Positions 40,703 through 49,265 are shown, counted from the stretch's first letter. The stretch is DNA of 64,000 nt from Afipia massiliensis (GCF_014203115.1 NZ_JACHIJ010000009.1:39759-103758), one strand, 5' to 3'. Program-made: numbers and translations. The notes: generated by a model not told the origin, from the sequence alone.

Positions 40703-40981
40703 ATGCGCTCACTTCTCGCCTCGACTGCCATAGCCCTGCTGATCGGCCTTTCACCGGCTGCCGCGATGTGTGGCGGCTCGGGCCAGCAGGCTCAGAACAC
40801 CACGGCCCAGGGCGGCATGTGCGGCAAGTCCGCCGCCGTTACGGACCCGATGGCCGACAAGCCCGCCATGTCCATGAAACAGTCCGGCATGGGCATGTGC
40901 GGTTGCTGCAAGAACATGGCGATGATGGACGGCATGAAAGCGGACGATCCGCACAAGGGCATGGATATGCCCAAGCAGTAA
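40703..40981 (+). CDS. Small exported Cys/Met-rich protein, possible metal binder
   Basis: The 92-residue product has a Sec signal (RSLLASTAIALLIGLSPAAA) and a mature part with repeated M-C-G units: M-C-G-G, M-C-G-K and M-G-M-C-G-C-C-K-N-M-A-M-M. Methionine makes up a large share of the C-terminal half, together with Asp and His. This composition is typical of periplasmic copper-binding proteins, but no family is recognised. A GGGAGG lies 9 bases before the ATG at 40703. It is a single gene. Confidence 0.7.
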   Translation: MRSLLASTAIALLIGLSPAAAMCGGSGQQAQNTTAQGGMCGKSAAVTDPMADKPAMSMKQSGMGMCGCCKNMAMMDGMKADDPHKGMDMPKQ

Positions 40982-41110
40982 CGCCGCCAGCGGCCCAGCG
41001 CGGCCTGACCGTGCGGCTGCCGAATGCGCCAGACATCGAGGCCGCACCTGGCGGCCTCTTGCGTTTGCGGCTCTGCGTGAACCGTAATTTTTTGCTGAAA
41101 CTGTCGTGCG

Positions 41111-41299
41111 TCAGGAACCGGAACGGTCGGCCTCGTTCGCCTGTCCCTCGCCCTGCCCGTCAGACGAAGCGGCCGGCTCGTGTTCGGCTCCGAGCAACCG
41201 CACCAGATCGGCCATGCTGGTCGTATCCTGCGCTTCTGTCGAAATTTCCGCAGCCGCCGGCCACAGCCAGCGTTGCACCAATCGGATCAAACCAGTCAT
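41111..41299 (-). CDS. Small hypothetical protein (62 residues)
   Basis: The frame reads TGLIRLVQRWLWPAAAEIST, then a polar acidic C-terminal half (EHEPAASSDGQGEGQANEAD). The N-terminus is amphipathic. No family is recognised and the ribosome site is weak (GCGGGAC). It lies convergent with the Cys/Met-rich gene. It may not be a gene. Confidence 0.4.
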   Translation of the reverse strand: MTGLIRLVQRWLWPAAAEISTEAQDTTSMADLVRLLGAEHEPAASSDGQGEGQANEADRSGS

Positions 41300-41491
41300 C
41301 GTCCCGCCGCGTAATGTTTCATGTGACAGACGAATGCGGGGCGAGATTGGTTCCTGCGCGGAGCAAAAAAATACGACACACGGGCGTTGCGCGCCTGCGG
41401 ATCATTTCAGCCAACCGGGGGTTGAGACAGATCATGCACCGGCGATCACAAAGCGGTGTGCTCACACCTGACAGCCAGGAGAGCGTCATCC

Positions 41492-41677
41492 ATGCACAGG
41501 ACGAACGAGATTTCCATCGGAGAGAAGTGGCAGAAGATCGCGGATGAAACCCGGGACAAGGCCCGCGCGATGCCGCCATGCGAGCAGCGCGACGATCTTC
41601 TGAAAAAAGCCCGCCAGCTCGACGTTGCCGTCAACCTGAACAACTGGCTTTCCGCAGAGACGAAGATCCCGAAGTAA
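41492..41677 (+). CDS. Small hypothetical protein (61 residues)
   Basis: The product reads HRTNEISIGEKWQKIADETR and ends NNWLSAETKIPK, a charged helical protein with a conserved-looking core K-K-A-R-Q-L-D-V-A-V. Similar small helical proteins are common in this bacterial group, though the role is unknown. AGGAGAG precedes the ATG at 41492. The gap before it (41300-41491) shows nothing else. Confidence 0.65.
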   Translation: MHRTNEISIGEKWQKIADETRDKARAMPPCEQRDDLLKKARQLDVAVNLNNWLSAETKIPK

Positions 41678-41698
41678 CGCCGCCGCGCGGCGGGAACT

Positions 41699-41965
41699 TC
41701 ACTTCGCGGTCGATTTCGCCTTTGCGGATTTCGCGGCAGGCTCGGTTCGCACCGTGGCCCATGGATCGTTGCTCGCCTTGGCATCGGGGATCTTGGACCG
41801 CGCGGCTTTCGCCGCGTCTTCGTTGGCCTTCGCGCGCGCCTTTTCTTCCTCGGAGAGTTCCTTGCCTTCTCCCAGCTTGAACCCCGGCATCATCTGGGCA
41901 TATGCCGGCACAGCGACGGGAACCATCGTCAAGCCGATCAGCATCGCCACACGAAACACCCGCAT
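41699..41965 (-). CDS. Small exported Ala/Lys-rich protein
   Basis: The 88-residue product starts RVFRVAMLIGLTMVPVAVPA (signal, cleavage near AYA-QM), followed by GFKLGEGKELSEEEKARAKA and a charged Ala/Lys-rich tail. It resembles small periplasmic proteins of rhizobial relatives with a P-D-A-K-A-S-N-D-P-W-A-x-V-R motif. The function is unknown. The start at 41965 begins the signal peptide; the longer frame from 41989 is less likely. Confidence 0.65.
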   Translation of the reverse strand: MRVFRVAMLIGLTMVPVAVPAYAQMMPGFKLGEGKELSEEEKARAKANEDAAKAARSKIPDAKASNDPWATVRTEPAAKSAKAKSTAK

Positions 41966-42298
41966 CGAAACTCTCCCCGGATCAGTCATCTGTTGTGAGG
42001 TTGGTATTTGTTGTGAACCTGGACATATCGTCCGGACGCGCGCCTGCCCGCCATCGACAGTCTACCCCACCGCAAAACGATGGCCAAGGCGGGGCAAGAC
42101 GCGACCAGGGCGAGGCAACCCCCGCAAAAGGGCATGAGTAGCCGCTGTGCAGCTGTTCCAGCCGGGCCCCAGGCACGAGACCCGGCTCAATGTCGTGAAT
42201 CAATCCTAAACGCGAGCCAAGGCAGCAACAGGTATCGCTTTATGGACTGGCAACCCGCTGTACCTACGGTGGCGGCCATGACTCACAAGGTCGCGGCC

Positions 42299-42553
42299 AT
42301 GACAGACACACCATTGGCGGAGAGGCGGTCGGAAACGCGTCGCCGTGTTTTCAAGGGCGGCGTCATCACGTTCAATGGCGCGGGCGTCGACTGCACGGTA
42401 CGCAACATATCCAATCGTGGCGCGGCGCTGGATGTCGCCAATGCCGCGATGATCCCGCCGCGATTCAGCCTTGCCATCAAGGCGGATGATTTTATCGCCC
42501 GCTGCCGTATGGTCTGGAACAACGGTCAGCGCGTGGGCATCGCGTTCGACTGA
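42299..42553 (+). CDS. PilZ domain protein 1
   Basis: The 84-residue product is a single PilZ-like domain, with R-R-S-E-T-R-R-R at the N-terminus and N-I-S-N-R-G-A-A-L matching the (D/N)-x-S-x-x-G half of the c-di-GMP site. PilZ proteins act as c-di-GMP receptors. The start could be the ATG at 42299 or at 42278; the longer frame upstream is not convincing. The gap 41990-42298 holds a GCCGGG/CCCGGC hairpin but no gene I can support. Two more PilZ genes follow on the other strand. Confidence 0.75.
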   Translation: MTDTPLAERRSETRRRVFKGGVITFNGAGVDCTVRNISNRGAALDVANAAMIPPRFSLAIKADDFIARCRMVWNNGQRVGIAFD

Positions 42554-42570
42554 ACGCCTCCGGTCATCGG

Positions 42571-42819
42571 CTAGAACGAAACGCCGAGGCGCGGGCCTTT
42601 CACCCACACCACGCGGCATTTCTTTTTCGATCCGGCGTAGAGCAGCTCGAACCTGTCCGGCAATGGCATGCGGGGTACAACCTCGAGACATGCGCCGCCC
42701 GCGGAATAATCCACGACGTTGCAGCCGATCACCGGGGATTTCGGGTCGACAATGATCTTGGCCGTGCGGGAGAGATTTCCCGAAGGCCGGACGCGGCTAA
42801 AGCGACGATCTTGATGCAT
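42571..42819 (-). CDS. PilZ domain protein 2
   Basis: The 82-residue protein has R-R-F-S-R-V-R at the start and D-Y-S-A-G-G-A-C-L-E-V, the D-x-S-x-x-G motif, in the middle, ending with VVWVKGPRLGVSF. It is a single-domain candidate c-di-GMP receptor. It is convergent with PilZ 1 and follows PilZ 3 by 46 bases on the same strand. Confidence 0.82.
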   Translation of the reverse strand: MHQDRRFSRVRPSGNLSRTAKIIVDPKSPVIGCNVVDYSAGGACLEVVPRMPLPDRFELLYAGSKKKCRVVWVKGPRLGVSF

Positions 42820-42865
42820 GAGGGCTCACACCTCGGACTCTCACAACGCTCTTGCGGATCTGACG

Positions 42866-43195
42866 TCAGGCCAATCCTTCTACCGACACCCGTCGCGCAG
42901 ATGGGGATGCAGACTTCTTCTTGACGTCAGGTCTCAGAAAAATCACGCCGATCTGGTCGCCGTTCACCCGCACCATCTTGCATCGCCGGTAAGCGAGACC
43001 GGTCGAGGACAGCAGCAGGAAAAATTCCTTCAGATCGAGATCGCCGACGGAGCCATCAACTTTCAGCAAGGCGCCGCCTTCGGATACATCCAGCATCCGG
43101 CACGACCGGCGCCAGGTGCCGTCGATTCCCATGATCTGCACATCAATGCCGCGTTCGAAATCGATCCGCTGGCTCTTACGAAGTTCCTTGCCCAT
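42866..43195 (-). CDS. PilZ domain protein 3
   Basis: The 109-residue protein has R-K-S-Q-R-I-D-F-E-R-G and D-V-S-E-G-G-A-L-L, the two halves of the c-di-GMP site, then KEFFLLLSSTGLAYRRCKMV. A short basic Ser/Arg tail follows. The order 3-2 on the minus strand suggests a two-gene transcript. The three proteins are not close copies. Confidence 0.85.
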   Translation of the reverse strand: MGKELRKSQRIDFERGIDVQIMGIDGTWRRSCRMLDVSEGGALLKVDGSVGDLDLKEFFLLLSSTGLAYRRCKMVRVNGDQIGVIFLRPDVKKKSASPSARRVSVEGLA

Positions 43196-43545
43196 TGCGA
43201 CCTCCGTGGAGATTGCTGCCTGGTAGAATTGCGCTCCGAGAATCTCGGTTTACAAAAACTGACTTCTTAAAATTCCCACCGCCGCTGAAATTTCACGCAG
43301 GCGGTGTCATGGTAATTCTACACTGCGCGCAATTGCTTAAATTTTTCCTGCGCGCTGTCGTTTCCAACCAAATGATACCGGCAACGGCTGTCACGCCTTC
43401 GTGAGCGCGCCAGCATCGTTAACAACCGATGAAAAAAGCGCGCCGCATTTAACCCTAATCCAACATCCGATTTTGATGTTTGGCGCATACCGTCGAAAAT
43501 CAGGGACGCCAAAAAACAACAACGCACGCAGCTCCGAAAGGCCGC
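43196..43545. other. AT-rich gap between PilZ and acetyltransferase genes
   Basis: No gene is supported in these 350 bases. It is AT-richer than its surroundings and holds a stem CACCGCC / GGCGGTG (about 43277-43307) and distant arms GTAGAATT (43223-43230) / AATTCTAC (43314-43321). It must carry divergent promoters for PilZ 3 and the acetyltransferase gene. Confidence 0.5.
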
Positions 43546-44805
43546 ATGCCGAAGAACACGTGGAATGGGATCAGGGACGTGGTCGAGATTGCCAATGCAA
43601 CACAAGCCGCCGCGCGCCGCGAGGTGAGTTACACCGTTGAGCGAACGGGCGACCGTTCCGCGGCTGAATCAACCGCCGCGCTCACACCGCTCGACATGGT
43701 TTCCACTGAGCGCTGGCGCCGCCTGAGCGACAACGCCGTTGAGCCGAACGGCTATTATCTGCCCGAATGGAAGCTCGCTGTGAATGCGTCCGCGCAGGGA
43801 CGCACCAACGTCCGCGCTCTCACAGCCACAACAGCGAACAACGACAGTCCGCGCCTGATCGGCCTGCTGCCGGTGATCTCCGCCTGGCGCGCCTACGGCC
43901 TTCCCCTGCCCGCGCTGGTCAGCGCCGATCCTTACGGCACACTCGCCACGCCATTGCTCGATCGCGACCAGGCCGACGAGGCCGCTGCCGAACTGATGCA
44001 ACAGGCACGCAATGCCGGCGCGCATGCGCTGATCCTGCGCGACATCCCGCTCGAAGGCTTCGCGATGGCGGCGTTGACCCGCGCACTGGCGTGCCGCGGG
44101 CTGAAGCCGCGTATCCTGCAAAGCCATGCGCGCGCCAGCCTCGACGCAACACGCAGCGCCGACGATCTGCTCCGCGACGCGCTCGGCCCGAAAAAGCTGA
44201 AAGAGCTTCGCCGCCAGCGCAACCGGCTCGCCGAACATGGCGATGTGATCTTCACGATTGCGACCGCGCCGAGCGAAATCAAACGCGACCTTGGAATTTT
44301 CCTCACCCTCGAAGCCAGCGGCTGGAAGGCCAAGCGCGGCACGGCGCTGGCGCAGCACGACGGTGACGCCGCTTTCGTCCGCCGCGCGGTGTTTGACGCC
44401 GCGGCACGCGGCAACTGCGAAATCGTGACGCTGCATGCCGGCGAAACGCCGGTGGCCTCCGGCATCGTGCTCCGGCACCTCGACCGCGCCTTCTATTTCA
44501 AGCTCGGCGTCGACGAAAACTTCGCCAAATGGTCGCCCGGCGTTCAGTTGACGCTGGAGCTGACGCGGCACATGTGCGCCGATGACACGATCACGATGGT
44601 CGATTCCACCGCGATCCCCGGTCATCCCATGATCGATCCGATCTGGCGCGGGCGCCTTGTCATCGGCGACGTGCTGATCCCGCTTAACCGCCGCGATCCG
44701 TTTGTGCCGGCCATTCGGCTCGGCCTCGCCTTGCGCAAGCTCGCCCGCGAGCCGGCGCGCCGCCTTGTTCACACCATCAGAAAACTCCGGGAGACACGCG
44801 CATGA
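43546..44805 (+). CDS. GNAT family acetyltransferase, CelD/BcsL-like
   Basis: The 419-residue protein carries a C-terminal Acetyltransf_6 (FemAB-like GNAT) domain with I-F-L-T-L-E-A-S-G-W-K-A-K-R-G-T-A-L, FYFKLGVDENFAKWSPGVQL and a final basic helix. Family members in this group are linked to polysaccharide or cell-envelope modification, but donors and acceptors are mostly unknown. GAAAGG precedes the ATG at 43546. Its stop overlaps the next gene's ATG by 4 bases, so the two proteins are translationally coupled. Confidence 0.85.
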   Translation: MPKNTWNGIRDVVEIANATQAAARREVSYTVERTGDRSAAESTAALTPLDMVSTERWRRLSDNAVEPNGYYLPEWKLAVNASAQGRTNVRALTATTANNDSPRLIGLLPVISAWRAYGLPLPALVSADPYGTLATPLLDRDQADEAAAELMQQARNAGAHALILRDIPLEGFAMAALTRALACRGLKPRILQSHARASLDATRSADDLLRDALGPKKLKELRRQRNRLAEHGDVIFTIATAPSEIKRDLGIFLTLEASGWKAKRGTALAQHDGDAAFVRRAVFDAAARGNCEIVTLHAGETPVASGIVLRHLDRAFYFKLGVDENFAKWSPGVQLTLELTRHMCADDTITMVDSTAIPGHPMIDPIWRGRLVIGDVLIPLNRRDPFVPAIRLGLALRKLAREPARRLVHTIRKLRETRA

Positions 44806-45746
44806 ACGTCGCCTCAAGCATTTCGCCGGTCATCACCGCCGACAATGAATCGCTGAAGCGGGATTTTCCGCTGAAGCCCTTCGCGATCCGCCACAAGCTT
44901 GCGGGCCATCCGCTGCTGACGCTGTCGCGCATCGCACAGCTTGCCTCGGACATGCCGCGCGACCTGATCGAGTACAATTCCGGCGACGCCTCCGTCAGCC
45001 AGGATCCGGACAAGGTGAAGAGCGTCGATCTCGATCCGGTCGAGGTCGTCAATCGCATCCAGACCGCCGGTGCATGGATGGTGCTCAAGCGCGTGGAAAA
45101 ATCCCCTGAGTATCGCCAGCTGCTCGAAGACGCGCTGACGTCGGTGGCCCGTGCACGCGGCTTCAAGAGCATCGAGGATGCCGGCTTCTCGCAGATCGAA
45201 GGCTTCCTGTTCGTGTCGTCGCCGAATTCGACCACACCGTTCCACATGGACGCCGAAGACAACTTCTTCGTGCAGATCTACGGCGAGAAGATCTTCGCCG
45301 TCTACGACAACCGCGACGGCAAGATCGCCGACGACGCGCAGGTCGAGCATTCCACCGTCAAGCACCGCAACGTGCCCTTCAACGAGAGCTTCCGGCCGCG
45401 CGGGATCGAGTTCAACCTCGACGCTGGCGACGGCTGCTACATTCCTTATCAGTGGCCGCACTGGGTGAAGACTGCAGGATCGCATTCGATCTCGCTGGCG
45501 ATCACCTGGAAGACCGAGGAAGTGCGTCGGCTGAACGACCTGCATCGCTTCAACTCGATGCTGCGCGGCATCGGCCTGCCGCAGGCCGCTCCCGGCGCGA
45601 AGCCGGGGCTCGACGCTGCGAAGCTCGCGGTCTACCGCACCGCCGCCGCGATCATCGAACCGCTGCGCGGATCGGAGACCATGCGCCGGATCATCCGCCG
45701 CATCGCCCTCGGCAAGAATGCCAATTACTATCTGAAGAAGGCGTGA
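44802..45746 (+). CDS. Cupin-like/JmjC domain protein (2-oxoglutarate/Fe(II)-type)
   Basis: The 314-residue protein has a JmjC-type cupin with the iron-binding H-x-D in TPFHMDAEDNFFVQIYGEK and a second histidine in YIPYQWPHWVKTAGSH. Such proteins hydroxylate amino acid side chains of proteins or small molecules using oxygen and 2-oxoglutarate. It overlaps the acetyltransferase by 4 bases (ATGA). The pair may modify the same substrate; which one is not known. Confidence 0.85.
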   Translation: MNVASSISPVITADNESLKRDFPLKPFAIRHKLAGHPLLTLSRIAQLASDMPRDLIEYNSGDASVSQDPDKVKSVDLDPVEVVNRIQTAGAWMVLKRVEKSPEYRQLLEDALTSVARARGFKSIEDAGFSQIEGFLFVSSPNSTTPFHMDAEDNFFVQIYGEKIFAVYDNRDGKIADDAQVEHSTVKHRNVPFNESFRPRGIEFNLDAGDGCYIPYQWPHWVKTAGSHSISLAITWKTEEVRRLNDLHRFNSMLRGIGLPQAAPGAKPGLDAAKLAVYRTAAAIIEPLRGSETMRRIIRRIALGKNANYYLKKA

Positions 45747-45817
45747 GATAGCTTCACCGGCAACCTGTCGCTTGTGACCACCGACGACACTCGCTAAACT
45801 CTGGCGAGGGGCGAGAC

Positions 45818-46012
45818 GTGAAGGTCAAGGATGCCATCGCATTGCTGGAAGGTGACGGATGGTACCTCGTGGCCACCCGTGGCTCCCATCGGCAATTCAA
45901 GCATCCGATAAAGCCGGGGCGGGTGACGGTCGCCGGAAAGCCCTCGGACGACCTTGCGCCGGGTACTTTCAACAGTATCTTGAAGCAATCCAGTCTTAAG
46001 GAAACCCGCTGA
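45818..46012 (+). CDS. hicA: HicA family mRNA interferase toxin
   Basis: The 64-residue protein is a double-stranded-RNA-binding-like toxin: KVKDAIALLEGDGWYLVATR, the catalytic-histidine motif G-S-H-R-Q-F-K-H-P and GRVTVAGKPSDDLAPGTFNS. HicA cleaves mRNA. The start is GTG at 45818, with a G-rich ribosome site. Its stop overlaps the hicB ATG, the usual toxin-first layout. Confidence 0.93.
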   Translation: MKVKDAIALLEGDGWYLVATRGSHRQFKHPIKPGRVTVAGKPSDDLAPGTFNSILKQSSLKETR

Positions 46013-46218
46013 TGCGCTACGCCGTGGTTATCGAAAAGGCGTCGGGAAATTATTCGGCATTCGTGCCCGATTTGCCCGGCTGCATTGCCACGGCAGAGAC
46101 TGTAGCTGGCGTCGAAGCCGAAATTCGCGAAGCGATCCGATTTCACATTGAAGGCATGAAGGCTGACGGCCTGGACGTTCCGGCTCCTACCAGTCTCGCG
46201 GAGTATGTCGAAACGTAG
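46012..46218 (+). CDS. hicB: HicB family antitoxin
   Basis: The 68-residue protein begins RYAVVIEKASGNYSAFVPDL and continues P-G-C-I-A-T-A-E-T, the HicB fold that caps HicA. It is short: the C-terminal DNA-binding part of longer HicB proteins is absent, so autoregulation may need another factor. The ATG overlaps the hicA stop (TGATG). Confidence 0.93.
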   Translation: MRYAVVIEKASGNYSAFVPDLPGCIATAETVAGVEAEIREAIRFHIEGMKADGLDVPAPTSLAEYVET

Positions 46219-46267
46219 CTTGGTTTGCGAGAATCTCATCCAAGTCTGCACAGCCGTTAACTGCCCT

Positions 46268-47104
46268 TCATCCTGTCGCCCCTTCTCCCCTTAGCGAACT
46301 TGGCGGCTGGCCCATCGCCTTACGGAACGCCGCCGAGAACGCGCTCGAACTGCGATAGCCGTTGCGTTCCGCGACGCGCGAGATCGGCTCGCCCGCGACA
46401 ATAGCTTCCAGCGCGTTGTGGAAGCGCACGCGCTGCCGCCATGCCGCGAAGCTCAATCCCAGTTCAGCCTCGAACAGCCGCGCCAGCGTCCGTGCCGACG
46501 CGCCCGCCGTATCGACCCAGCTATCCAGCGTGAGACGGCTTGCCGGATCGGCCAGCAGTGCGTTGCAAACCCGCAGCAGGCGCGGATCGCGCGGCATCGG
46601 GATCACCAGCGACAATCGCCGCGCGCTGGCGATTTCCGCCAGGATCAGAAACGCCACCGCCCCCGCGCGCCCCTGCTCGTCATAGATCACGGGCTCCTCG
46701 ATCAGCGCCAGCACCAGTTCACGCAACAAACCCGAGACTTCCAGCACGGTCGGCGTAGCCGGCAAGTCGTCATGGGCATCGCGCACGATGTAGAGCGTGC
46801 GCATCTCGACGTGGCCGCGAATGCTGATCGAATGTTCCGTGCGCGCGGGCAGGTACACCGCGCGATCCGGCGGCACGATCCACGCCTCGGTCGCGGTGCG
46901 GACGCGCATTGCGCCGGTCACCGCGTAGACGAGCTGGTCGCGGGCGTGATGGTGCGGCTCGATCTCGAAGCCGTCATTGAAGCTTTTCGACATCGCCGCG
47001 AGCGGGCGCGGCACGAACTGATAGTCGTTGGCATTGGTGCTGCGGCGTGGACGCGGGGTCATGGCGGCAACCCTTAATGGCAGATTTTCGACGATTTTTG
47101 GCAT
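46268..47104 (-). CDS. AraC family transcriptional regulator with N-terminal cupin
   Basis: The 278-residue protein has an N-terminal cupin sensor (EIEPHHHARDQLVYAVTGAM, then VPPDRAVYLPARTEHSISIR) and a C-terminal AraC double helix-turn-helix, including ISRVAERNGYRSSSAFSAAF. The second ATG at 47062 is an alternative start. It is divergent from the MFS gene, with a short repeat between, and probably controls it. The ligand is unknown. Confidence 0.92.
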   Translation of the reverse strand: MPKIVENLPLRVAAMTPRPRRSTNANDYQFVPRPLAAMSKSFNDGFEIEPHHHARDQLVYAVTGAMRVRTATEAWIVPPDRAVYLPARTEHSISIRGHVEMRTLYIVRDAHDDLPATPTVLEVSGLLRELVLALIEEPVIYDEQGRAGAVAFLILAEIASARRLSLVIPMPRDPRLLRVCNALLADPASRLTLDSWVDTAGASARTLARLFEAELGLSFAAWRQRVRFHNALEAIVAGEPISRVAERNGYRSSSAFSAAFRKAMGQPPSSLRGEGATG

Positions 47105-47150
47105 GACAGCGCCATCGTGCCAAGGGTACTTTTGGAGGCAGAATCAGAAG

Positions 47151-47220
47151 GCATGATCCCGAAAAGCATGCCCTCGGGCACGACCCGAGGGTGGGTACCG
47201 GCTTTCGGACCAGATCATGC
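47151..47220. repeat. Short palindromic repeat E in the araC-MFS gap
   Basis: GCATGATCCCGAAAAG and CTTTCGGACCAGATCATGC are imperfect inverted ends of a 70-base element. Similar GATCATGC-ended repeats are common in alphaproteobacterial genomes. It lies across the promoter region of the divergent genes, ending 15 bases before the MFS start. Confidence 0.75.
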
Positions 47221-47235
47221 CCAACAGGGCCTCCC

Positions 47236-48495
47236 ATGACGCGTGACCGCATCCATTTCCTGTTCCTGAATATCGGCCACTATCTGGACCACCTGTTCAC
47301 GCTGATCTTCGCGACGGTGGCGGCACTCGCGCTCTCGCGCGAGTGGGGATTGAGCTACGGCGAACTCCTGACATACGCGACGCCGGGCTTTTTCGCCTTC
47401 GGCCTGTTCGCGCTGCCCGCCGGATGGCTCGCCGACAAATGGAGCCGCGAGGGCATGATCGCGGTGTTCTTCGTCGGCATCGGCGCCTCGTCGATCGCGA
47501 CCGCATTCGCGCAGACGCCCTTGCAGATGGGCATCGGTCTGTTTGTGGTGGGCGTGTTTGCCGCGATCTATCATCCGGTCGGCCTCGCCATCGTGACTCA
47601 GCGCTGGAAGAACACCGGCATGCGCCTCGCCGTGAACGGCGTCTGGGGCAATCTCGGCGTCGCCAGCGCGGCGCTGATCACCGGTTACTTCATCGACAAC
47701 GGCGGTTGGCGCATGGCCTTCGTGGTGCCGGGCGTATTCTCCATCATTATCGGCGTGCTTTACGCAGCCCATCAGTGGAGCGAGGTTTCCACTGCGCACC
47801 AGAAGGCCCCGGTACCCGCTGCCGCCGCTCCTGCGCAGTCCTCCGACATGAAAGCGCTGATCCTGCGGATTTCCGCGATTGTGTTTCTCACCACGGCGGT
47901 CTCCAGCCTCGTGTTCCAGTCGACGACCTTCGCGTTGCCGAAAATCTTCGACGAGCGGCTGCAAGGCATCGCGACCGAGATGACGCAATGGCTGTCGGCA
48001 AGCGGCGTCACAGCCGCCAAGGGCGACATCGCGACCATGGTCGGCGCATTCACCTTCATCGTGTTCGCGGTCGCCTCGCTGGCGCAGCTTGTTGTCGGCA
48101 GCCTGCTCGACAAGCTCGGGCCCCGTACCGTGTTTCTGATCGTCGCCGCGATCCAGATCGTTTTCTTTGCACTGATGCCTGGCCTGCGCGACGCATGGGC
48201 GCTGGCGGCGGCGTTTGGCTTCATGCTCGGCGCGTTCGGGCAAATTCCAATCAACGATTTCATGATTGGCAAGATGGCGAGCGGCGAAGCCCGCGCGCGC
48301 ATCTATGGCGTGCGCTATGTCGTCAGCTTCACGGTGCTTGCGCTCGCGCTGCCGATGATTTCGTTCGTCTACGGCAACTACGGCTTCGACACGCTGTTCC
48401 GCCTGATGGCAAGCGCGGCGGCTGTGATCTTCGTTGCGGTGGCGTGCCTTCCGGCGCGGTTGCCCACACCGGCTACCGCACCTCACGCTGCCTGA
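47236..48495 (+). CDS. MFS transporter, Fsr-like
   Basis: The 419-residue protein has about twelve membrane helices and begins TRDRIHFLFLNIGHYLDHLF. The cytoplasmic loop between helices 2 and 3 has G-W-L-A-D-K-W-S-R-E, and loop 6-7 is long and Ala/Pro-rich (about residues 190-215). The opening resembles the fosmidomycin-resistance (Fsr) group of drug efflux proteins; substrate is unknown. The ATG at 47236 is chosen at the first helix. Its stop overlaps the convergent dsbA-like gene by 13 bases. Confidence 0.88.
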   Translation: MTRDRIHFLFLNIGHYLDHLFTLIFATVAALALSREWGLSYGELLTYATPGFFAFGLFALPAGWLADKWSREGMIAVFFVGIGASSIATAFAQTPLQMGIGLFVVGVFAAIYHPVGLAIVTQRWKNTGMRLAVNGVWGNLGVASAALITGYFIDNGGWRMAFVVPGVFSIIIGVLYAAHQWSEVSTAHQKAPVPAAAAPAQSSDMKALILRISAIVFLTTAVSSLVFQSTTFALPKIFDERLQGIATEMTQWLSASGVTAAKGDIATMVGAFTFIVFAVASLAQLVVGSLLDKLGPRTVFLIVAAIQIVFFALMPGLRDAWALAAAFGFMLGAFGQIPINDFMIGKMASGEARARIYGVRYVVSFTVLALALPMISFVYGNYGFDTLFRLMASAAAVIFVAVACLPARLPTPATAPHAA

Positions 48496-49142
48496 TTGAT
48501 CTCCGCCGAGATTTGCCGAATCGCGCGGGCGAGCTGGTCCGCCGGCTGTGCGCCCGAGACGGCGTACTTACCGGCAAAGACGAACGTGGGAACGCCGGAG
48601 ATTCCCTTCTCAGACGCCTCCTGCGCATGGCCTGAAATCAGGTCCACGTCCTCGTCGGTCGCAAGACGCTTGCGCACGCTGTCCGCATCCATGCCGATGT
48701 CGGCCGCCGCCTGCACCAGAACGTCCGTGCTGGTGAGATCACCGCCGTCGCGGAAATAAAGCTCCATGAGCTTCTGCTTCATCTGCGCAGACTTTCCGTC
48801 GGCCTCGGCCCAATGGATCAGGCGATGGCAATCGATGGTGTTGGGCTGACGCTTCACGCGGTCGGAATTGTACTCAAGCCCCTCTTCCGCTGCCGCCGCG
48901 ACGACGCGGCCTGCGATGCCCTTGTAGGCTTCCGGCGAGCCGAACTTTGCGGTCAGATATTCGTCGCGCGAAATGCCTTCGCGCGGCACCCACGGATTGA
49001 GGAAGAACGGCCGCCAGTTCACGTGCACCGGCACATCGCTTGCCAGAGCCAGCGCATCCTCGATGCGCTTCTTGCCGATGTAGCACCACGGGCACACAAC
49101 GTCGGAGACGATATCGATCTGCAGCGGCTTCAGGGTGCCCAT
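48483..49142 (-). CDS. DsbA family oxidoreductase, FrnE-like
   Basis: The 219-residue cytoplasmic protein has a thioredoxin fold with an inserted helical domain. The redox site is C-P-W-C near the N-terminus (IVSDVVCPWCYIGKKR), and the cis-proline segment KGISGVPTFVFAGKYAVSGA is near the end. FrnE proteins handle disulfides in oxidative stress. GAGGA precedes the ATG at 49142. Its end overlaps the convergent MFS gene's end by 13 bases. Confidence 0.9.
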   Translation of the reverse strand: MGTLKPLQIDIVSDVVCPWCYIGKKRIEDALALASDVPVHVNWRPFFLNPWVPREGISRDEYLTAKFGSPEAYKGIAGRVVAAAAEEGLEYNSDRVKRQPNTIDCHRLIHWAEADGKSAQMKQKLMELYFRDGGDLTSTDVLVQAAADIGMDADSVRKRLATDEDVDLISGHAQEASEKGISGVPTFVFAGKYAVSGAQPADQLARAIRQISAEINQAA

Positions 49143-49265
49143 GGGATGTCCTCGCGAGAATGAACCCGGAAGATAATCAGACAGGGCTGCGAGGCAAGGG
49201 CACACGCCGCAGGGCTGACGCTCCGTCCGGCATAACCGCCATATTGATCCCAGAAGGACCGCTGT

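Noticed and set aside
43401..43460. TTAAC-like boxes resembling CtrA sites before the acetyltransferase gene
   Set aside because: Only partial TTAA-N7-TTAA matches are present, and AT-rich DNA gives such matches often.
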